A DNA stretch of 64,000 nucleotides. Origin: Mixophyes australis (taxonomy: Eukaryota > Chordata > Amphibia > Anura > Limnodynastidae). Where the stretch lies: contig JAVHZZ010000003.1 of assembly GCA_036250195.1 (NCBI GenBank), positions 333,957,875 to 334,021,874 on the forward strand, read 5' to 3'. Below the pieces are notes generated by a model, which saw only the letters and a list, made by a program, of their open reading frames with translations, was not told the DNA's origin and ran no database searches. The translations under genes were made by a program, and so were the position numbers. Below are positions 21,491-34,329 of this stretch, one piece after another. Numbering within the stretch: the stretch's first letter is position 1; each line of letters opens with the position of its first letter.

Positions 21491-23684
21491 TCTTAGTTGT
21501 AAATTAACTGTAATCATATGCAAGAATAGATTGATCTAGAATCATCATTCCCTGTTTTCAAAGGTAATATTTATACATATAATCAGTTTTTTAAATAAGT
21601 GATCTTGATTCAAAAGTCATTACATTTTGAATAATTGTTATTATTTTAAAAGATACCTCTATTTTAATTATTTTAATCAATTTAATTATTTTATCAGTGA
21701 TATGCATCTTGTAGAATACCAAAACCTAAATCTTATATGCACAATAGTGGGAATAGAGACGACGAGCAAGTTTCATTGGATGTGATAGGGTAAGAACAGA
21801 GATAGATATAGTGAATAGGGAAAGTATCTTAAGCGTTCGATAGCCATCTGTACCTGGCGCTCTGCTGCAAAAACTCTGCTTGGTGTGTTACCTCTACAAC
21901 AACACCATTTATTAATGCTATTTCAAACCAAATGAGCCTTAAATTCTATTTTTTGACATCTCAAACTATTATTCATCAGCTGTAAACGAATATTTAGAGT
22001 TTGGTATTCATTGTTTTTCGACAATACAATTTTCATCTATATCTGTAGCTAGTATACCTGAATATTTATACACTGTTCTTCAATAATAAGGAAGTTAAAA
22101 TAGAGATTTTAACCCCCCTTCTAATAATAACTTCTTTTTTAGAAGCAAGATTTTATACCCTTATTTCCTCTAACAGAATATATGAGGTGGTGCATTATAC
22201 CAATTAGTCCACTATATCCTCAATATTCATTTATTAGTCTCCTATTGCGCTCCAATTTTTGCTAATTTTGTTCATTTGATTTAAAAAAGAGCAGCATATG
22301 TAACGATTTTATAAGAACATTCACTACAAAATGATATTTATGGGCAGAGCAATTTTAAACAAAATACCTCACATTCCTTAATGAAGCAGGCCCTTAATAT
22401 TAACCATAGTGGCAGAGGTGTGGGTTTGCCCACCTATCCATGTGCAGCAAGAAGTCAGTTAGTCAAGGCTGGCAAATATAATCTTTAGATCTCATTCCCA
22501 AAATGAATGTCTTTGTAATTAGAATTACCCAGACCGAAGGGTCCGCCCCTTTAAAAGGTGCTGTATTTTCATTTTGATGCTATTAATAGAAAGTTATTAA
22601 AATATGCTGTATTGCACAGAATAAATAATAAAATAGTGTCCTGCATTGTTAGATATCTTATATTTTTCCTGTACCATTAAATCCAGTATCTAAATACTGT
22701 AACAAGAATAATGCATGAATGGTCAAACATCATGTACGTCAGCAGTGTCTTTGATATTTCAAGGACTTAAGTGTTCAAGTGGAAGTTCACTGTGTGCTGT
22801 AATAGAAGAATGATGAAGCAACAAACTGTACTGAAACCAAGTAAATATGTCACATTATATGTCATTCAGAAAATCAAAATCAGTTGAATGCACTGTTTCA
22901 GTATCAAAGAGCTTGTATCTGGCACACAGTTTATAACCCCAGCAACATGTTCCTTCTTTTGCATGGTGCTCTTCATGCACCTATAGAAAGACAAACTAAA
23001 ATGTAATTGTGCATATGGCAATGTGTTATTGTAGAGTTGTTTTTTTTATCATAAAATAAAAACCAATACTGAAATTGATTTTTATCATACTATATTTCGT
23101 ATTCAATATATATGAACCTATTCTCTTGATCGACATTTGGGTGTAGTTTTTATATATAGCTTAATGCTGCAAGTGTTTTTTCTTTGCTGTGTTCCAAAAT
23201 CAAGCATTGGAAACCCCACTCTACAAAACCTGCATTTGCCTTTTGAATACAGGGAGAAATGTGTATGCAAATGTGCAAAATAAGTAAATATCTTTCCAGC
23301 AGTGACGGATATAAAAATCCTGGCGTGCCCTGTTTGCCTAGCTTGGCTGCAAGAAGAGACCTCAGTGACTTTAAAAGTAGAAGGGGTTCTGTTGGTGCAC
23401 GTGTGGCAGGAGCTCACAACTCAAGCTAAGGTGATGACACCATGAACCTCTGAGGAAAAAAGGACAAGAGTGAGGGGAAGTGTATACTTCAGGATGATAT
23501 CTGTGTATTAATTCAAAGTGCCAGATAATACAGGAGAACAACTGCAGATCAGTCGTCTGCAAATTTCTACCTATGGCACAAGCAGCCAGTTCCATCAAAA
23601 ATAGTCTGAGAACTCCACAGATCAAGACATTAGAGTTGGGTTGCACTGCGTAAACAACTCATCACAACTGGCAATGCTTGTTTG
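21491..23684. other. AT-rich noncoding stretch, part possibly Penelope 3' region
   Basis: The first several hundred bases may be Penelope 3' flank, but I see no direct-repeat partner. Around 22250-22395 the sequence ends CTTAATGAAGCAGGCCCTTA, a single right end of the GGCCTGATTC MITE family. Nothing else is recognisable; minus frames at 23118-23807 carry no domain. Confidence 0.45.
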
Positions 23685-25323
23685 CAGGGCCGCCGAGAGG
23701 GGGGGGGAGCGGGTACTAATTACCCGGGCCCGGCATGTCAGGGGGCCCGGCCCGGGCCCTTGCGCTGCTGATTTTTTTTTATAATTTTTTTTTTTAAAAA
23801 AAAACAAAACGTTTTTTTTTCCTTTCCTTTTTTTTTTTTTTGGGCTGGGGGGGGAGGAGGGGGCTTGGTCGTTGGTGGGGGGAGCAGGCTAGTTTAAAAA
23901 AAACATACTCACCTGATCGCGGAGCCGGCATCCCTCCTCTCTGCTGCTCTGTGCTCTATTCAGACTGTCTGAATGCCGGGTGTGATGTCATCATGTCATG
24001 CCCAGCATTCAGTCAGTCTGGAGCAATGGAGCACAGAGCAGCAGAGAAGACCAAGAGAGGAGAAAAGGTAAGTGAAGGGAGGAAAACGAGGGGGGCTCAG
24101 AGGGGTTAAAAAACGGGGAAGCAGCATGACAGAGGGGTTAAAAAATGAGGGGGGGCACGGAGGGGTTAAAAAACGGGGAAGCAGCATGTCAGAGGGGTTA
24201 AAAACGGGGAAGCAGCATGTCTGAGGGGTTAAAAAATGAGGGGGAGCACAGAGGGGTTAAAAAACGGGAAAGCAGTATGTCAGAGGGGTTAAAAAATGAG
24301 GGGGAGCACAGAGGGGTTAAAAAACGGGAAAGCAGCATGTCAGAGGGGTTAAAAAATGAGGGGGAGCACAGAGGGGTTAAAAAATGGGAAAGCAGCATGT
24401 CAGAGGGGTTAAAAAATGAGGGGGAGCACAGAGGGGTTAAAAAATGGGAAAGCAGCATGACAGAGGGGTTAAAAAATGAGAGGGGCACAGATGGGTTAAA
24501 CGGGGCAGCATGGCACAGTGGGGTTAATAAACAGGGGTCAGCATGGCACAGTGGGGTTAAAAAATGGTGGGCAGCATTACACAGTGGGGTTAAAAAGGGG
24601 GGGGAGGCATGGCACAGTGGGATTGAAAAAAGGGGGGAGCAGCATAGTATAGTCTGATGAAGGGGAGCCAGATGAAGGGGGCAAAAGCAGCATGGAGGGC
24701 ACAGTGTGATCATAAGGCATGGCGATCATGAAGGGGCACATTATTGTAATATTGGAGCTGGAGGAAGGCCTAATTATTAATCGTGGATGGTATTGATTTA
24801 ACGCCAGGGTTGTTTGGAATTATCTAAATGTAGCTATTTTTTTCCAAATAGGACCCCCAGCATTCCAGGATCCAGACAAGCCGCAACTAAAGAAACATGC
24901 AGCAACAGGTGGTGAAAGTGAGAAGAACAGGTAGGAGAGAGCAGGACAGTATGTAAAATGTTGTGATTCTAGTAGGGACAATGTCAATTTTTGGTGAGTG
25001 TTGTGCCCAATATAAGGTGGAGGCCAAGACTGAACTCTTTGTGTACACACTGCATTTTTTTTATACTACATTTTGGTGCTAGATGTCCTGAAAGTCAGGA
25101 GTGCTTGGACATATGTGATGCTCGGGCGAATAGAGAGCCTAGTGATTTTGATGTGTTAGCCACGCCCCAATGTTGCATTTGCCACACCCCCAAAAGCATG
25201 AGCACACCTCTGAAATTTTTTGCGCCGCCTTAGGGCGGCGCCAAATTTTTTACCGTGCTCATCTATGAGGGGGGCCCCATGAATTTATTGTACCGGGGCC
25301 CTGAATTCCTCTTGGCAGCCCTG
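23685..25323. mobile_element. Non-autonomous hAT, CAGGGCCGCC ends, 1.64 kb
   Basis: Ends CAGGGCCGCCGAGAGG and CCTCTTGGCAGCCCTG are flanked by perfect 8-bp duplications CTTGTTTG (23677-23684, 25324-25331). No transposase is present. The interior holds G/C-rich GGGCCC and CCCGGG blocks near the left end, a long minisatellite (24.08-24.62 kb), and an antisense block with CCTGCTGTTT-like and CCTACCTGTTCTTCTC-like sequence shared with other repeats in the window. Confidence 0.93.
24075..24620 (+). repeat. ~60-bp minisatellite inside the hAT
   Basis: About eight units combine AGAGGGGTTAAAAAATGAGG, GGGAGCAC and AAGCAGCATGTC. The five central units are nearly identical, and the outer ones degrade (for example GTGGGGTTAATAAACAGG). 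Because 60 is divisible by three, open frames of 146 and 171 codons arise on the two strands by chance; they repeat one motif and are not genes. Confidence 0.92.
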
Positions 25324-25454
25324 CTTGTTTGTGAATTTGTAGTGCAAATAAAACAGGCAGTGGGCTACTGAACAGTAGAGGAAGGTGATATGGTCAGATG
25401 AATCATCCCTCACCATTTTCTAAAAAAACAGAAAATGGCATTTGTGCTACCAAC

Positions 25455-25534
25455 TGTTAGGACCCTGACCCTAATTTGTATCTGGCCTGAAGTACTTCTA
25501 TGCTACCAGAGGTGCTGCTGTTTTAGGCTAGGAC
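25455..25534 (+). repeat. 5' fragment of LTR family B
   Basis: The sequence TGTTAGGACCCTGACCCTAA... through CCAGAGGTGCTGCTGTT recurs at 26417-26490 on the other side of LTR-A with roughly 80% identity by eye. It also resembles the start of the copy near 35.76 kb. Confidence 0.65.
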
Positions 25535-26416
25535 TGTCGAAGTTGTATAATTGGATGAAAGAAAGTAAATTGATTAATATTGTTTTACCGTGCGATTGCG
25601 ATCAGTACACCACGTGTTATGTGTCATGGCGCGATCGCATGATAAAACACACACGCATACACTCGCACTCTCATATTCATTTATTTATATATATTTCATA
25701 TTCATAATGGTTCCATTCAACAGTCGTTTATGAGCAAATGGTATTTGGTTTATAGCTATATATATTATAAGGTTATATGTACACTTTAGTGATATTTAAG
25801 GTTCAGGTTACAGGAAACATATCATGTTTAGTATCATCCTAATCCCCAATTTATTTGCAGTCATCCGGTGCAATCGCCAAACAAAACGCACATTGCGTAT
25901 GGTAGTTATAGATTGTAGGAAATAAATGATTAGAATAATATTGTCTGTGTAGTGTGAATAGACTAGTTTAAACTGGATTCTGGACCGGAAAATCGAAGTC
26001 ATCATCTGGAGAGCAGACCCCCACTCTTGGAATGTTGACCCCCACCCTTGGAGGGGGTTGTTTAAACTGGCCTATGACCTGCATTACACTGGACCCTCCT
26101 GAAGCCTGGACCTATAGAAGCAAGCCACATCATCTGTATTGTTTTCTCTGTATCACTGAGTGTATATATAGAGCTCCCTGGGAGCAGCTAAAACAGTCAT
26201 CACTGACCACAGTCTTCTGGACTGAAGGACTGTCTAGCTGGATCTAGCAGAGGGCGCAGCGGAACGCAGCGTATGTTTGTATTTTGTATCAGCTGTATTG
26301 TACTTGTTTATTGAACTGCTAAACCTTTTTACTTTTTGCTAAATAAATTGCTTGTGCTTTGCAACCACATAAATCGCTTAGACAATACTTATTGAAAAAC
26401 GATAAAAATACTTTAA
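25535..26416 (+). mobile_element. Solo LTR-like element, family A, copy 1
   Basis: This begins TGTCGAAGTTG and is homologous throughout to 37569-38397. LTR-like features occur in order: TATATATAGAGC near 26164 (TATA region), a start-like segment, then CTAAATAAATTGC near 26340 (polyadenylation signal) and a short downstream part. TAGGAC occurs immediately on both sides (25529-25534 and 26417-26422), which may be a 6-bp target duplication. No internal retroelement coding is seen, so it appears to be a solo LTR. Confidence 0.65.
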
Positions 26417-27310
26417 TAGGACTTTGATCCTAATTTATATCTAGTCTGCAGTACCTCTATCCTACGAGAGGTGCTGCTGTTTGCCATTGGACATTTCCAC
26501 CTAGTCTAAAAATCATCCTCCTTCCTTCCCAGAAAATCACCTGCACCTGTTCCACTGCCTTATATACACACCTTAAACATAGCTCCTTGTAGTTATGCAA
26601 TTATTTGCTGCTTCTAGTCCCAGACAGTACTCCTGTGTAATTGTGCCTGTTGTTCTCCTGATTATCTGACTTCTGCCTGTTCCATCGTTTTGCACCTTTG
26701 ACTGTGACCCAAGACACCAGCTTCGTTTGACCTTGCTCCTGCTTACTCCCTGGTATAATTGTGAATCTTCTAGCTTCTGACCCTTGGCTTGCATGACCCT
26801 CCTTTGCCTGATTCTCTTGTGGATCCTCTGGTGCCTTCTGTCATCTGGCTAATCTTGGTAACCTGCATCTGCACTTCCTAATTTATGTCTGACATCCAGT
26901 GTCTTGTGCCTCCTTACTATCCTGGTATTCAGTCTCCTTATGTCTGTACCCCGTCTGTATACCTGGACACCAGTCTCTGCTAAACCTGGTAACCCGCATC
27001 TGCACTTCCCTATTTGTACCTGATATCCAGTGCCTCGTGTTTCCTGACTATCCTGTTATTCAGTATCCTTGTGACTTCATCCCATCTGTTACACCAGGTA
27101 ATCCTGGTATCCAACCTCTCCAGCTCCCAAGCCATAACTGATATATCCTGTTATCCGATTCTGCATTTAAACATTAACTGAAACTATTTAATATCTGTGA
27201 AATCCTTGTTATAATAAAAACACTGCTTCAATCAACATTAGCAAGATTGCAGCTTTTATTGAGATATCTTGCTGATCATGAGCTGAGATTCCAAGGCCGT
27301 CATGATTACT
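26417..27310 (+). mobile_element. LTR-like element, family B (Ty3/gypsy type suspected)
   Basis: The start repeats 25455-25534. A long pyrimidine-rich segment follows with many CCTG/TGACC steps (CCTGTTCCACTGCC, CTTGGCTTGCATGACC), a partial internal duplication (GGTAACCTGCATCTGCACTTCC near 26858 and again near 26988), and AATAAAAAC near 27212 as polyadenylation signal. This composition is typical of frog gypsy LTRs. No coding is visible. Confidence 0.55.
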
Positions 27311-27724
27311 GCCCCAGAGTTTAGATGAAACAGTTCCTGATTGAACAGTGAGGAAAATTAGACTAGAACTGCTTAAACAATCCAGTGAACTGTCTGTAAA
27401 AAATTAATTTTGAATTTGAGAGATATTATTACCAGATATATGTGGTGCGACCTTTACAGAAGTCTGCCCAAGGATACCAGTATAGACTGTTGTCATTGAT
27501 ATGCTACCAGGTTCCCAGAATTTCTCAAGGTTGTTGTGTTGAGAGCCACTCTTGGATGCAACTCTACCTGAGCTCTTGATACAGCTGGGGGGCTGACTTG
27601 TGAGTGGTTTGAGGCTTCAGTAGGTCTGGAATGCAGACAGTTCAGAACAGATGTCCAACAGATTGTCATATCCAAGGAATACAAAACAAGTGTTATCAGG
27701 AATAGCAGGTAATAAGAAAACATA

Positions 27725-27960
27725 GGGGGGTATTCAATTGACGGCGGGATCGCTGCAAAGCCCACGTTCGAAAAATATTACCGTTAATATGGTAATATCT
27801 CGCTGGATTTCAGCTCGCAGCTCCCTGAGGGTCTCATTTAGAGTAGGCTGCAATTTTGTAACCCAAACTTAGATGTAAACCTACTATCATATTTGTGTAT
27901 TTTGAGTTGCCTGTATCTTAAATTCATGCAACGTAATAACGCATACTGTATAAATATGCA
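27725..27960. mobile_element. MITE fragment with GGGGGTATTCAATT end
   Basis: The end GGGGGTATTCAATTGACGG and interior GTTAATATGGTAATATC resemble the element at 62763-62977. The matching right end is missing or too decayed to see. Confidence 0.45.
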
Positions 27961-28429
27961 ACTTCATCAGGATAAGCTCTGTACATATCTTGATGCGGCC
28001 AATGTAAAGATACGGTAGTCATCATCATCAACTTCATGATGGTGACTGCTATATCCTTAGTGTATATAAATAAAACAAATAAGAAATGTTTTGCCGTAGC
28101 CTGAGCTGGTTACTGCTAAAGCAAGGGGACAATGAGTGTGGTGTCCGCCTGCAAAAACAGCAACCAGCACCAGGCTGTGCTGCTGGTTGGACCATGCCAA
28201 TTTGGGTGGGTCACACTATAACAGAGAAACTTGGAGCGTGAAATGTGAAATCAGCCTCAACCAGTTCAGCACGGGATGGAATTTCCTAGGGTAATTGGAC
28301 CCACAAAAACCATGACATGTTCCCTGTATGGTAAGCTACGCCTATGCTGAATGGCAGTTGGGCTCTTCCTAGCACTTTTTGGCTGGTGGGTGCCAGGATA
28401 TTAATATATAGTCGAAAAATATGTAAGTA

Positions 28430-28590
28430 CTGTTATGGAACTTCAAGCTATGACAGCCATTGACTGCTTCCGCATGCTTCTAGAACTATAATCACCAGCA
28501 TATCCATGGTACCTAATGGCTGTCAGAACCTACTGAAGTTTATGGAACTACAAGCACCAGTATGCACAGACACTCAAGGCCCGCTAAACC
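28430..28590. repeat. Internal repeat with AACTACAAGCACCAG motif
   Basis: Diverged copies of GGAACTNCAAGC, AACTATAATCACCAGCAT and GGAACTACAAGCACCAGTAT recur, with TGGCTGTCAGA and TGACAGCCA inverted around them. It looks like a decayed MITE, with no clear ends. Confidence 0.35.
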
Positions 28591-29419
28591 ATGTATTAAA
28601 CAGTATCTAATAGTAAAAAAATAACACACTGTTCATGTTCCTGTTTATATGTCTCCTAAATCCAGAAGTGAACTTTGTTCTTCCTCGCTGAAGTAGTCCA
28701 ATTGGAATACAAATAAATAAAAAAACATAACACAATGATGAGACCTTGTTCCTACACTTGTATACAAATAGTAGAAGCAGCTTTGACTGCTAATCTAAAA
28801 TGCGCAACTGAGTTACCAGAAGATCTGTACTTGAGCTATTTGGTTAATCGGGGAGTAACCACAACTAAAAAAAAATAGATGCTGTCATAATTATGTCAGG
28901 TTTCACAAATACTAGTGAGTCTGTAAATCAATGACGTCTCTGGTTCCTAGTATTTTGATAAGCGGCTTACTGGCGCAGCTCTCAAAATGTATGCCGCTAC
29001 TTAGTTTAGGTGACATGTCCACATTAAGAAATGAAACAAAATGTTACTGCAGTACCCGTCCTGCAAACAGCTAAAACAAGGCACTTGAGAAAAACCACAG
29101 TATGTAATAAGACAATAAATCAAATAACAATGAATTGAAATGAAAACTCACAGATGTTAGAAACATTAAAATATATTTTACTAATCATTGAAGACATATA
29201 AACTTAACTGAAGTTTATTGTAGATTATTCTTAGATGGTTGTTTTTCAATGTTTTGTTTTTTATCTTTCTATATATTTTTGTTTAGTATGGCTTGAAAAT
29301 ATCCTTCTAACAACTTCTCAGGGTAGAACAACTCTGGATGAGATCTGCAGATGGTAGTGGGTCATCATCCATATCAAGATCTACAAGCCTAGAGTTAAAA
29401 TAATCCAGTAACAGTATAT

Positions 29420-30022
29420 AAGGTAAAATGATAACCAGACTATAATACTATCCAGAAGAACAACATTTATATTAAAATGGTACCCCCAACGATGACCACC
29501 GATACATCACTTTGGACTATATCCAATGAGAACAGTGGCAGAACTGCATGGGCACACTTCTGTGCTGAGAGGTGGAAATGACAGCTATGGAGCCCCAGAT
29601 TATGGTGAAAGCATATAACATATATTGAGATGAAAGCAGGTAACAACAAATAATACGGCTGGTACAGGTGAACAGGCTGAGTGGAAAGAAACCAGGATGT
29701 CGGCTAGCAGATTGCAGTAGTCCCAGGGAACAGGAAAAGTAACAGGAGTAACAAATGAGAACAACAGCAACAACAATAACTAGCAAAGGTGAACTGAGGA
29801 AAGCAAGCATAAATAGGGAGAGAACAGGTGCATTAATTAATGGGAACAGCAGGTTAACTTCTGATACAGAGGAAAGAGACAAGGGTTCAATAGCAGCACC
29901 TCTGATTTAGATATACTACAAGGAACATATAAATAACAATGTAATCCAGGAGAAAGGAGCTGCCAAGACAAAGCAACATGTTGATGCAATTCTGCAGTAC
30001 AGGCAAAGGCAGATCCTGACAG
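29420..30022 (-). mobile_element. LTR family C, minus-strand copy
   Basis: On the minus strand this begins near TGTCAGGATCTGCCTTTGCC and continues with CTGCAGAATTGC, TGCTGCTATTG, AGTTAACCTGCTG and CACCTTTGCTAGTTATTGTTG. The same order appears on the plus strand at 35662-35990. It is pyrimidine-rich and noncoding, and resembles family B. The 121-codon minus frame within it has no domain. Confidence 0.6.
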
Positions 30023-30479
30023 GGTGTGGTCAGGGGTGGCAATTTTTAGCCTGGGGGTAAGACTATTAGGAACATTTAAAAAAAATGCAGGTGGCCCAGT
30101 GGCCCGTGGGTGTGGCCCTTATGGGCCCAGAGGTGAGGTTTGTGCTGCATTAGGCTTTGACAGGACAAAGACCAATCCTCCCATGGTTTTTTTTTCTTAC
30201 ATTTGTACTAATGTGTTCTTCCAATTGCCACCATAGACTTGTTATTAGGGTGCATTTTATAGCCTGTGTGACAACTATAGAATTCCTGCCATGAAATGGT
30301 GCACCACAATGCTCTACTGTACTGATTCTCTATCTCACATTGATAGTATGCTGTCTTAATGACTGATTAAGGGCTCATACACGCAGACACTGAAATCATT
30401 TGTATGTTTAACATGGGCTCTTACAGCCTGCTAAATGCTCTTAAACACTGATAGTCCAAAAACAATATAAGTGAATAGA

Positions 30480-30890
30480 TCTTGTGGCAAGAGCCCGCTA
30501 CTGCAGAAGCACACGCGAACAACAACTTCCTTTTTATGGTGCTTTATTGTCAGGATGGTAAATGTTTGACACCGTATACTTGCACAGCAATCATGGAGAC
30601 CCTAAACACTAGCTATACATAGTCCAGCTCTCTCTCAGGACCAGCCAGCTCACCCAGCATTGGTCTCCGTGCACAAATGATATAAACAAGCTTTTATACC
30701 TGATACTCCTCCCCCAGCCTTAGCTTGATGGACAGGTGACACACCCACCTTCTCTTTAAAAGGAAACGCCCATCACTGGCTCTGTAATTCAGACACACCC
30801 TGTCTGTTTGCTGAGAGGAAGGATTTCAAGTCATGTAAGTTAAACCAAACTTAAACTATTGCTTTTCATACATAGGTCTTTATATTCAAT
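30480..30890 (-). mobile_element. LTR-like insertion
   Basis: On the minus strand this has TATAAAAGCTTG near 30700 and CAATAAAGCACC near 30545, spaced as a TATA box and polyadenylation signal in an LTR. It lies between the two halves of the GGCTCATACAC element. Ends are not fixed. Confidence 0.4.
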
Positions 30891-31094
30891 CTAGGTGCAT
30901 TACTGCACAAATGTTTTACTCTACTTCCCTGCTTTCTCTGCATATTGCCAGCTAAATGCCTCCTTTTGTTACAATCTGTACACAACATACTTTTTGACAA
31001 GCATTTGCTTTGCACAAATATCAACATTGCTTGCAGTATTCGCAAGTGTTAGCACTTGGTACAATATAATGGAGTTCTATGGTAATAATAATTA

Positions 31095-31263
31095 AGGAGT
31101 ATATTTACTAAACTGCGGGTTTGAAAAAGTGGAGATGTTGCCTATAGCAACCACTCAGATCTAACTGTCATTTTGTACTAAATAAATGAAAGCTAGAATC
31201 TGATTGGTTGCTATAGGCAACATCTCCACTTTTTCAAACCCGCAGTTTAATAAATATACCCCC
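31095..31263. mobile_element. Hairpin MITE with ~45-bp near-perfect arms
   Basis: The left arm AAACTGCGGGTTTGAAAAAG...GATGTTGCCTATAGCAACCA is nearly the exact reverse complement of the right arm ending CCCGCAGTTTAATAAATATA. TAA or TTA borders both ends, fitting a 3-bp target. Half copies occur at 31738 and 44474. Confidence 0.9.
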
Positions 31264-31737
31264 TAAGTGTAGGCTATGCTGCACGGAAGTTTTGAGAACC
31301 TGCTTTTGGCAGATACTGTTTTTCAATGCCTGTAAGTGCATGGCCTAAAGGATAATATACGTTTAGTGGGCCGGAACAATAAACTAGCAGCATTTTGAAT
31401 TGCTATTTTGTGCTTGAAAATGTAAATAAGTATGTCATTCTTCAGAACTCACTATATGATGTATAGCATCTACTTTTGCTAGTTAATTATGTGTGGGGAT
31501 CCTCATCACCCTTTGGTGTAGCTTTATGTCGCCTATTTATGAATGGTAGAAAAACCCTCTCACTGGGGAAAATAGGTGTTTTCACCTGCGATAGGGCTTT
31601 ATCCTATCTATCTCAGATGATAGCTTTCACTGTGTCTCTCTGGAGAAAGCTTCCCTGGAAGCCTATTCAACAGTGGCAGTACAAGTACCACTGCTGACCT
31701 AAGCCTCTGAGGCATCCAGAGCCACATCCACACTTGG

Positions 31738-31812
31738 GGGTAAGTTTATTGAGCTGCGGGTTTGAAAAAGTGGATATGTTGCCTTTAGCAACTAATCAGA
31801 TTTTAGCTACCG
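31738..31812 (+). mobile_element. Half copy of the hairpin MITE
   Basis: GGTAAGTTTATTGAGCTGCG, GTTTGAAAAAGTGGATATG and TTGCCTTTAGCAACTAATCA match one arm of 31095-31263. The second arm is absent. Confidence 0.75.
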
Positions 31813-32356
31813 GACCCTGATACCACCTCTTGTTTGATTTCAATGAGAAGCATGAAAACGTCTTTCAATATTATCTCAATATTTGGATGAGCAGGAGAAT
31901 ATCTCTTCCATGTGTTAGTAAGCATGCTTTCTGCAGGAAAACCTTATCCATTAATCATGAGCTCTCTACAGGCTAAAGAGTAGCTCATATATTCAGTTGT
32001 CTCTACAGAGGGAGGTTTACAGAACTGAGTTAAAATACCTGTGAAAGAAGTGTCCACATAAAAATAAAATTATAACCCATTTACAAGCTTTCCTGAGTTC
32101 ACTTTTAAAACTATACCATTTTTTTCAATATACATCAATTAGTCAGGATTTCTGTGACTAAAGTATGATCAGACTGTAGGTTTCATTATTCTGGTGCAAA
32201 GGATTCTGAACACATCAATAGTATTGTCTGTTTCTTAGTTTATTTTTCAATAAGAAAAATTGTTGATTTTTTTAATCCAATTTGGACCTCAACTTAGAAT
32301 ATGCAGCATATTGTTCATACTGATAAATCAGGACCTAGGATTCAAAATACAAAGTC

Positions 32357-32603
32357 CTCATACGCGCAGGCGTTAATTGTAAGGTTTTTATAAATCATCT
32401 TAAAGAAGAAACACTCATTTTGCTCAGTGCCAATTTAGACTTTGCATCATTCGCCAGTATTAATGCTTGGTACTATGTAAGAGGAGTTCTACAGGAGCGC
32501 TCATTAAGTACATTGTACACTTTGCTACGGAGACTTTCAGAACACAGGTTTGCCTAAGCTTTCAATAGGTATTGTTTTTCAATGCCTGTGGGTATGAGCT
32601 CTA
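32357..32603. mobile_element. TIR element 'GGCTCATACAC', compact copy
   Basis: Ends CCTCATACGCGCAGGCGTT and AATGCCTGTGGGTATGAGC are inverted. It shares the interior with 30369-31348. At about 247 bp and without coding it is MITE-like. Target duplication is not resolved. Confidence 0.6.
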
Positions 32604-32609
32604 AAAAAG

Positions 32610-34329
32610 ATAGATTGTAGTTTCAATAATTGGTGTTAAATTCACAAGTCACTGCTGGATCAGCATGGTACCTGAACACAACCACTAGAAAATCTTCAGA
32701 AAGTTTTGGCAAAGGGAATTTTTTAGGAAAATATGTTCACCTAAATAGTTAGCTTGATGGATAGATTTTTGGCAGTAGAGCCAAGTTGTCCCTTAGGCAT
32801 TATTGAGTCTAATTCATCTTGTCAGCCAAATAAAATGTGCTGAGGCAAATAATATAACAATTAACCTGCTATGCAGAGCAAAACATTTGTAGATGTGCTG
32901 TATTTTCTGATGTGCCTACTGTGAGAGTATTATTGTATGCGTTCTGATATAAAAGCATTGTCTTATAAAGTGATTAATCCTTTCAGGACACTAACCTTTA
33001 TATTGCCAGTGGAGTCTAGAATAAATCACCTGGCACGGTAAAGAGATTACAATAGTAATATTTATAGAAACAGAATGACTCAATGCAGAAGCTGCGTACA
33101 TAGGACTAGCTCTGGAATCAAACTCATACGAAGAACGGTGATTTGTAATGATTACATACTATAGTCATGGCAATAATTCAAGTGCATAGGCTGATTGCTG
33201 TACATTGTTTTGTTAATTAGATAATGAAACATTTATAAGCTACCACATGTGTGTGTACTGCCTCCACATTCCACATTGTTACCATTAGTGAGAAGAATTC
33301 TAAATTGTAGCATAAAATAAAATTGCTTTTCAACCTGGTGCAAGTGATGTTCTCCATGAAACTTACTGAAGGAGCAAAATGCCAAAACAAATTTGGAACA
33401 ATCTTTTTTCTGTATAAAATTATGTAAATAAATAAAATGCACCTTGTAGGAGACCAGTGTATTCACAATGAAGACCCGTTTGGGATTTCATTTCTGGCAC
33501 TGAAAGCCATAACTGGTTTTCACCGCAGTTGTGTCAGCCCCCATTATAATAAGCCCAGTAAGCGTGGCAGCACCATGCCAGCCCGCCCTCCCATAGCCGA
33601 CATTTTTCTTTTTACGGCATGGGCACCTTCTCCCTTAACTTTGAGCCCCCACACTGAACAGAGCAGGGATTGGAATAGGTGCACCGAGGGGCTTCACTGC
33701 GTTTGCACAAATTACCAGCAGGGGTGGGTGGGGGCTTGAAATTCCAGCTCTGGAAGTGCCCCTGTGCGTTCTTAGAATGGCAAAGATGGAACCTATCGAC
33801 CACAATTGCCTGGCCCCATATCCATATACACGTCACCCTTTGTAATCATATTAATTCCTCCACTCCTTCTAAGGATCATGGAACACACATGTTGGAGGTC
33901 ATTTATATAGTGCTGGTGTGCCTAGAAAATGCATTGGTATATAAAGCAAAATGGTGGCTTTTATGGAAAAGTAGAGGTGTGATTACCTATATCCTCGCAT
34001 TTGTCAGTGCAAACTTGTAAAACTAAACAGGAACGGCACATGGATACCAGAATGTTAGCAAGCTATATGTTGATTTTTACTTTGAAGCTGCACAGGAAAA
34101 AGATAAGAATCAGCAGTCGGGGCATTCAATTTTTAACTTGAAATAATGGTTATAAATGACAATAAATAGGAGAATGTTACCCAAATTCATAATATTTTAA
34201 ATGTATATCCTGTTTATTCACTATAAATAGGACATTTTATTACAATATGTATACGATAATTTATTTTAAAAAAATGGTGTAATCAGTTTTCATTGCATCA
34301 GATACAAATAAAGCAGATATATACCATAG
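32610..34329. other. Unannotated stretch
   Basis: I see no domain, RNA gene or repeat family. Two overlapping plus frames near 33437-34020 show no motif and are interrupted in all frames nearby. Confidence 0.45.

Larger units (their letters stand above)
30369..31348. mobile_element. TIR element 'GGCTCATACAC', split by insertions
   Basis: The left end GGGCTCATACACGCAG (about 30370) and right part CAATGCCTGTAAGTGCATGGCC (about 31328) match the two ends of the compact copy at 32357-32603. Shared interior phrases include TTAGCACTTGGTAC/TAATGCTTGGTAC and GGAGTTCTA. About 0.5 kb of LTR-like sequence and the hairpin MITE at 31095 now separate its parts. Confidence 0.6.

Noticed and set aside
24198..24713. 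171-codon minus and 146-codon plus frames with repeating motifs
   Set aside because: They are translations of a 60-bp minisatellite whose unit length is divisible by three; no domain, and both strands are open.
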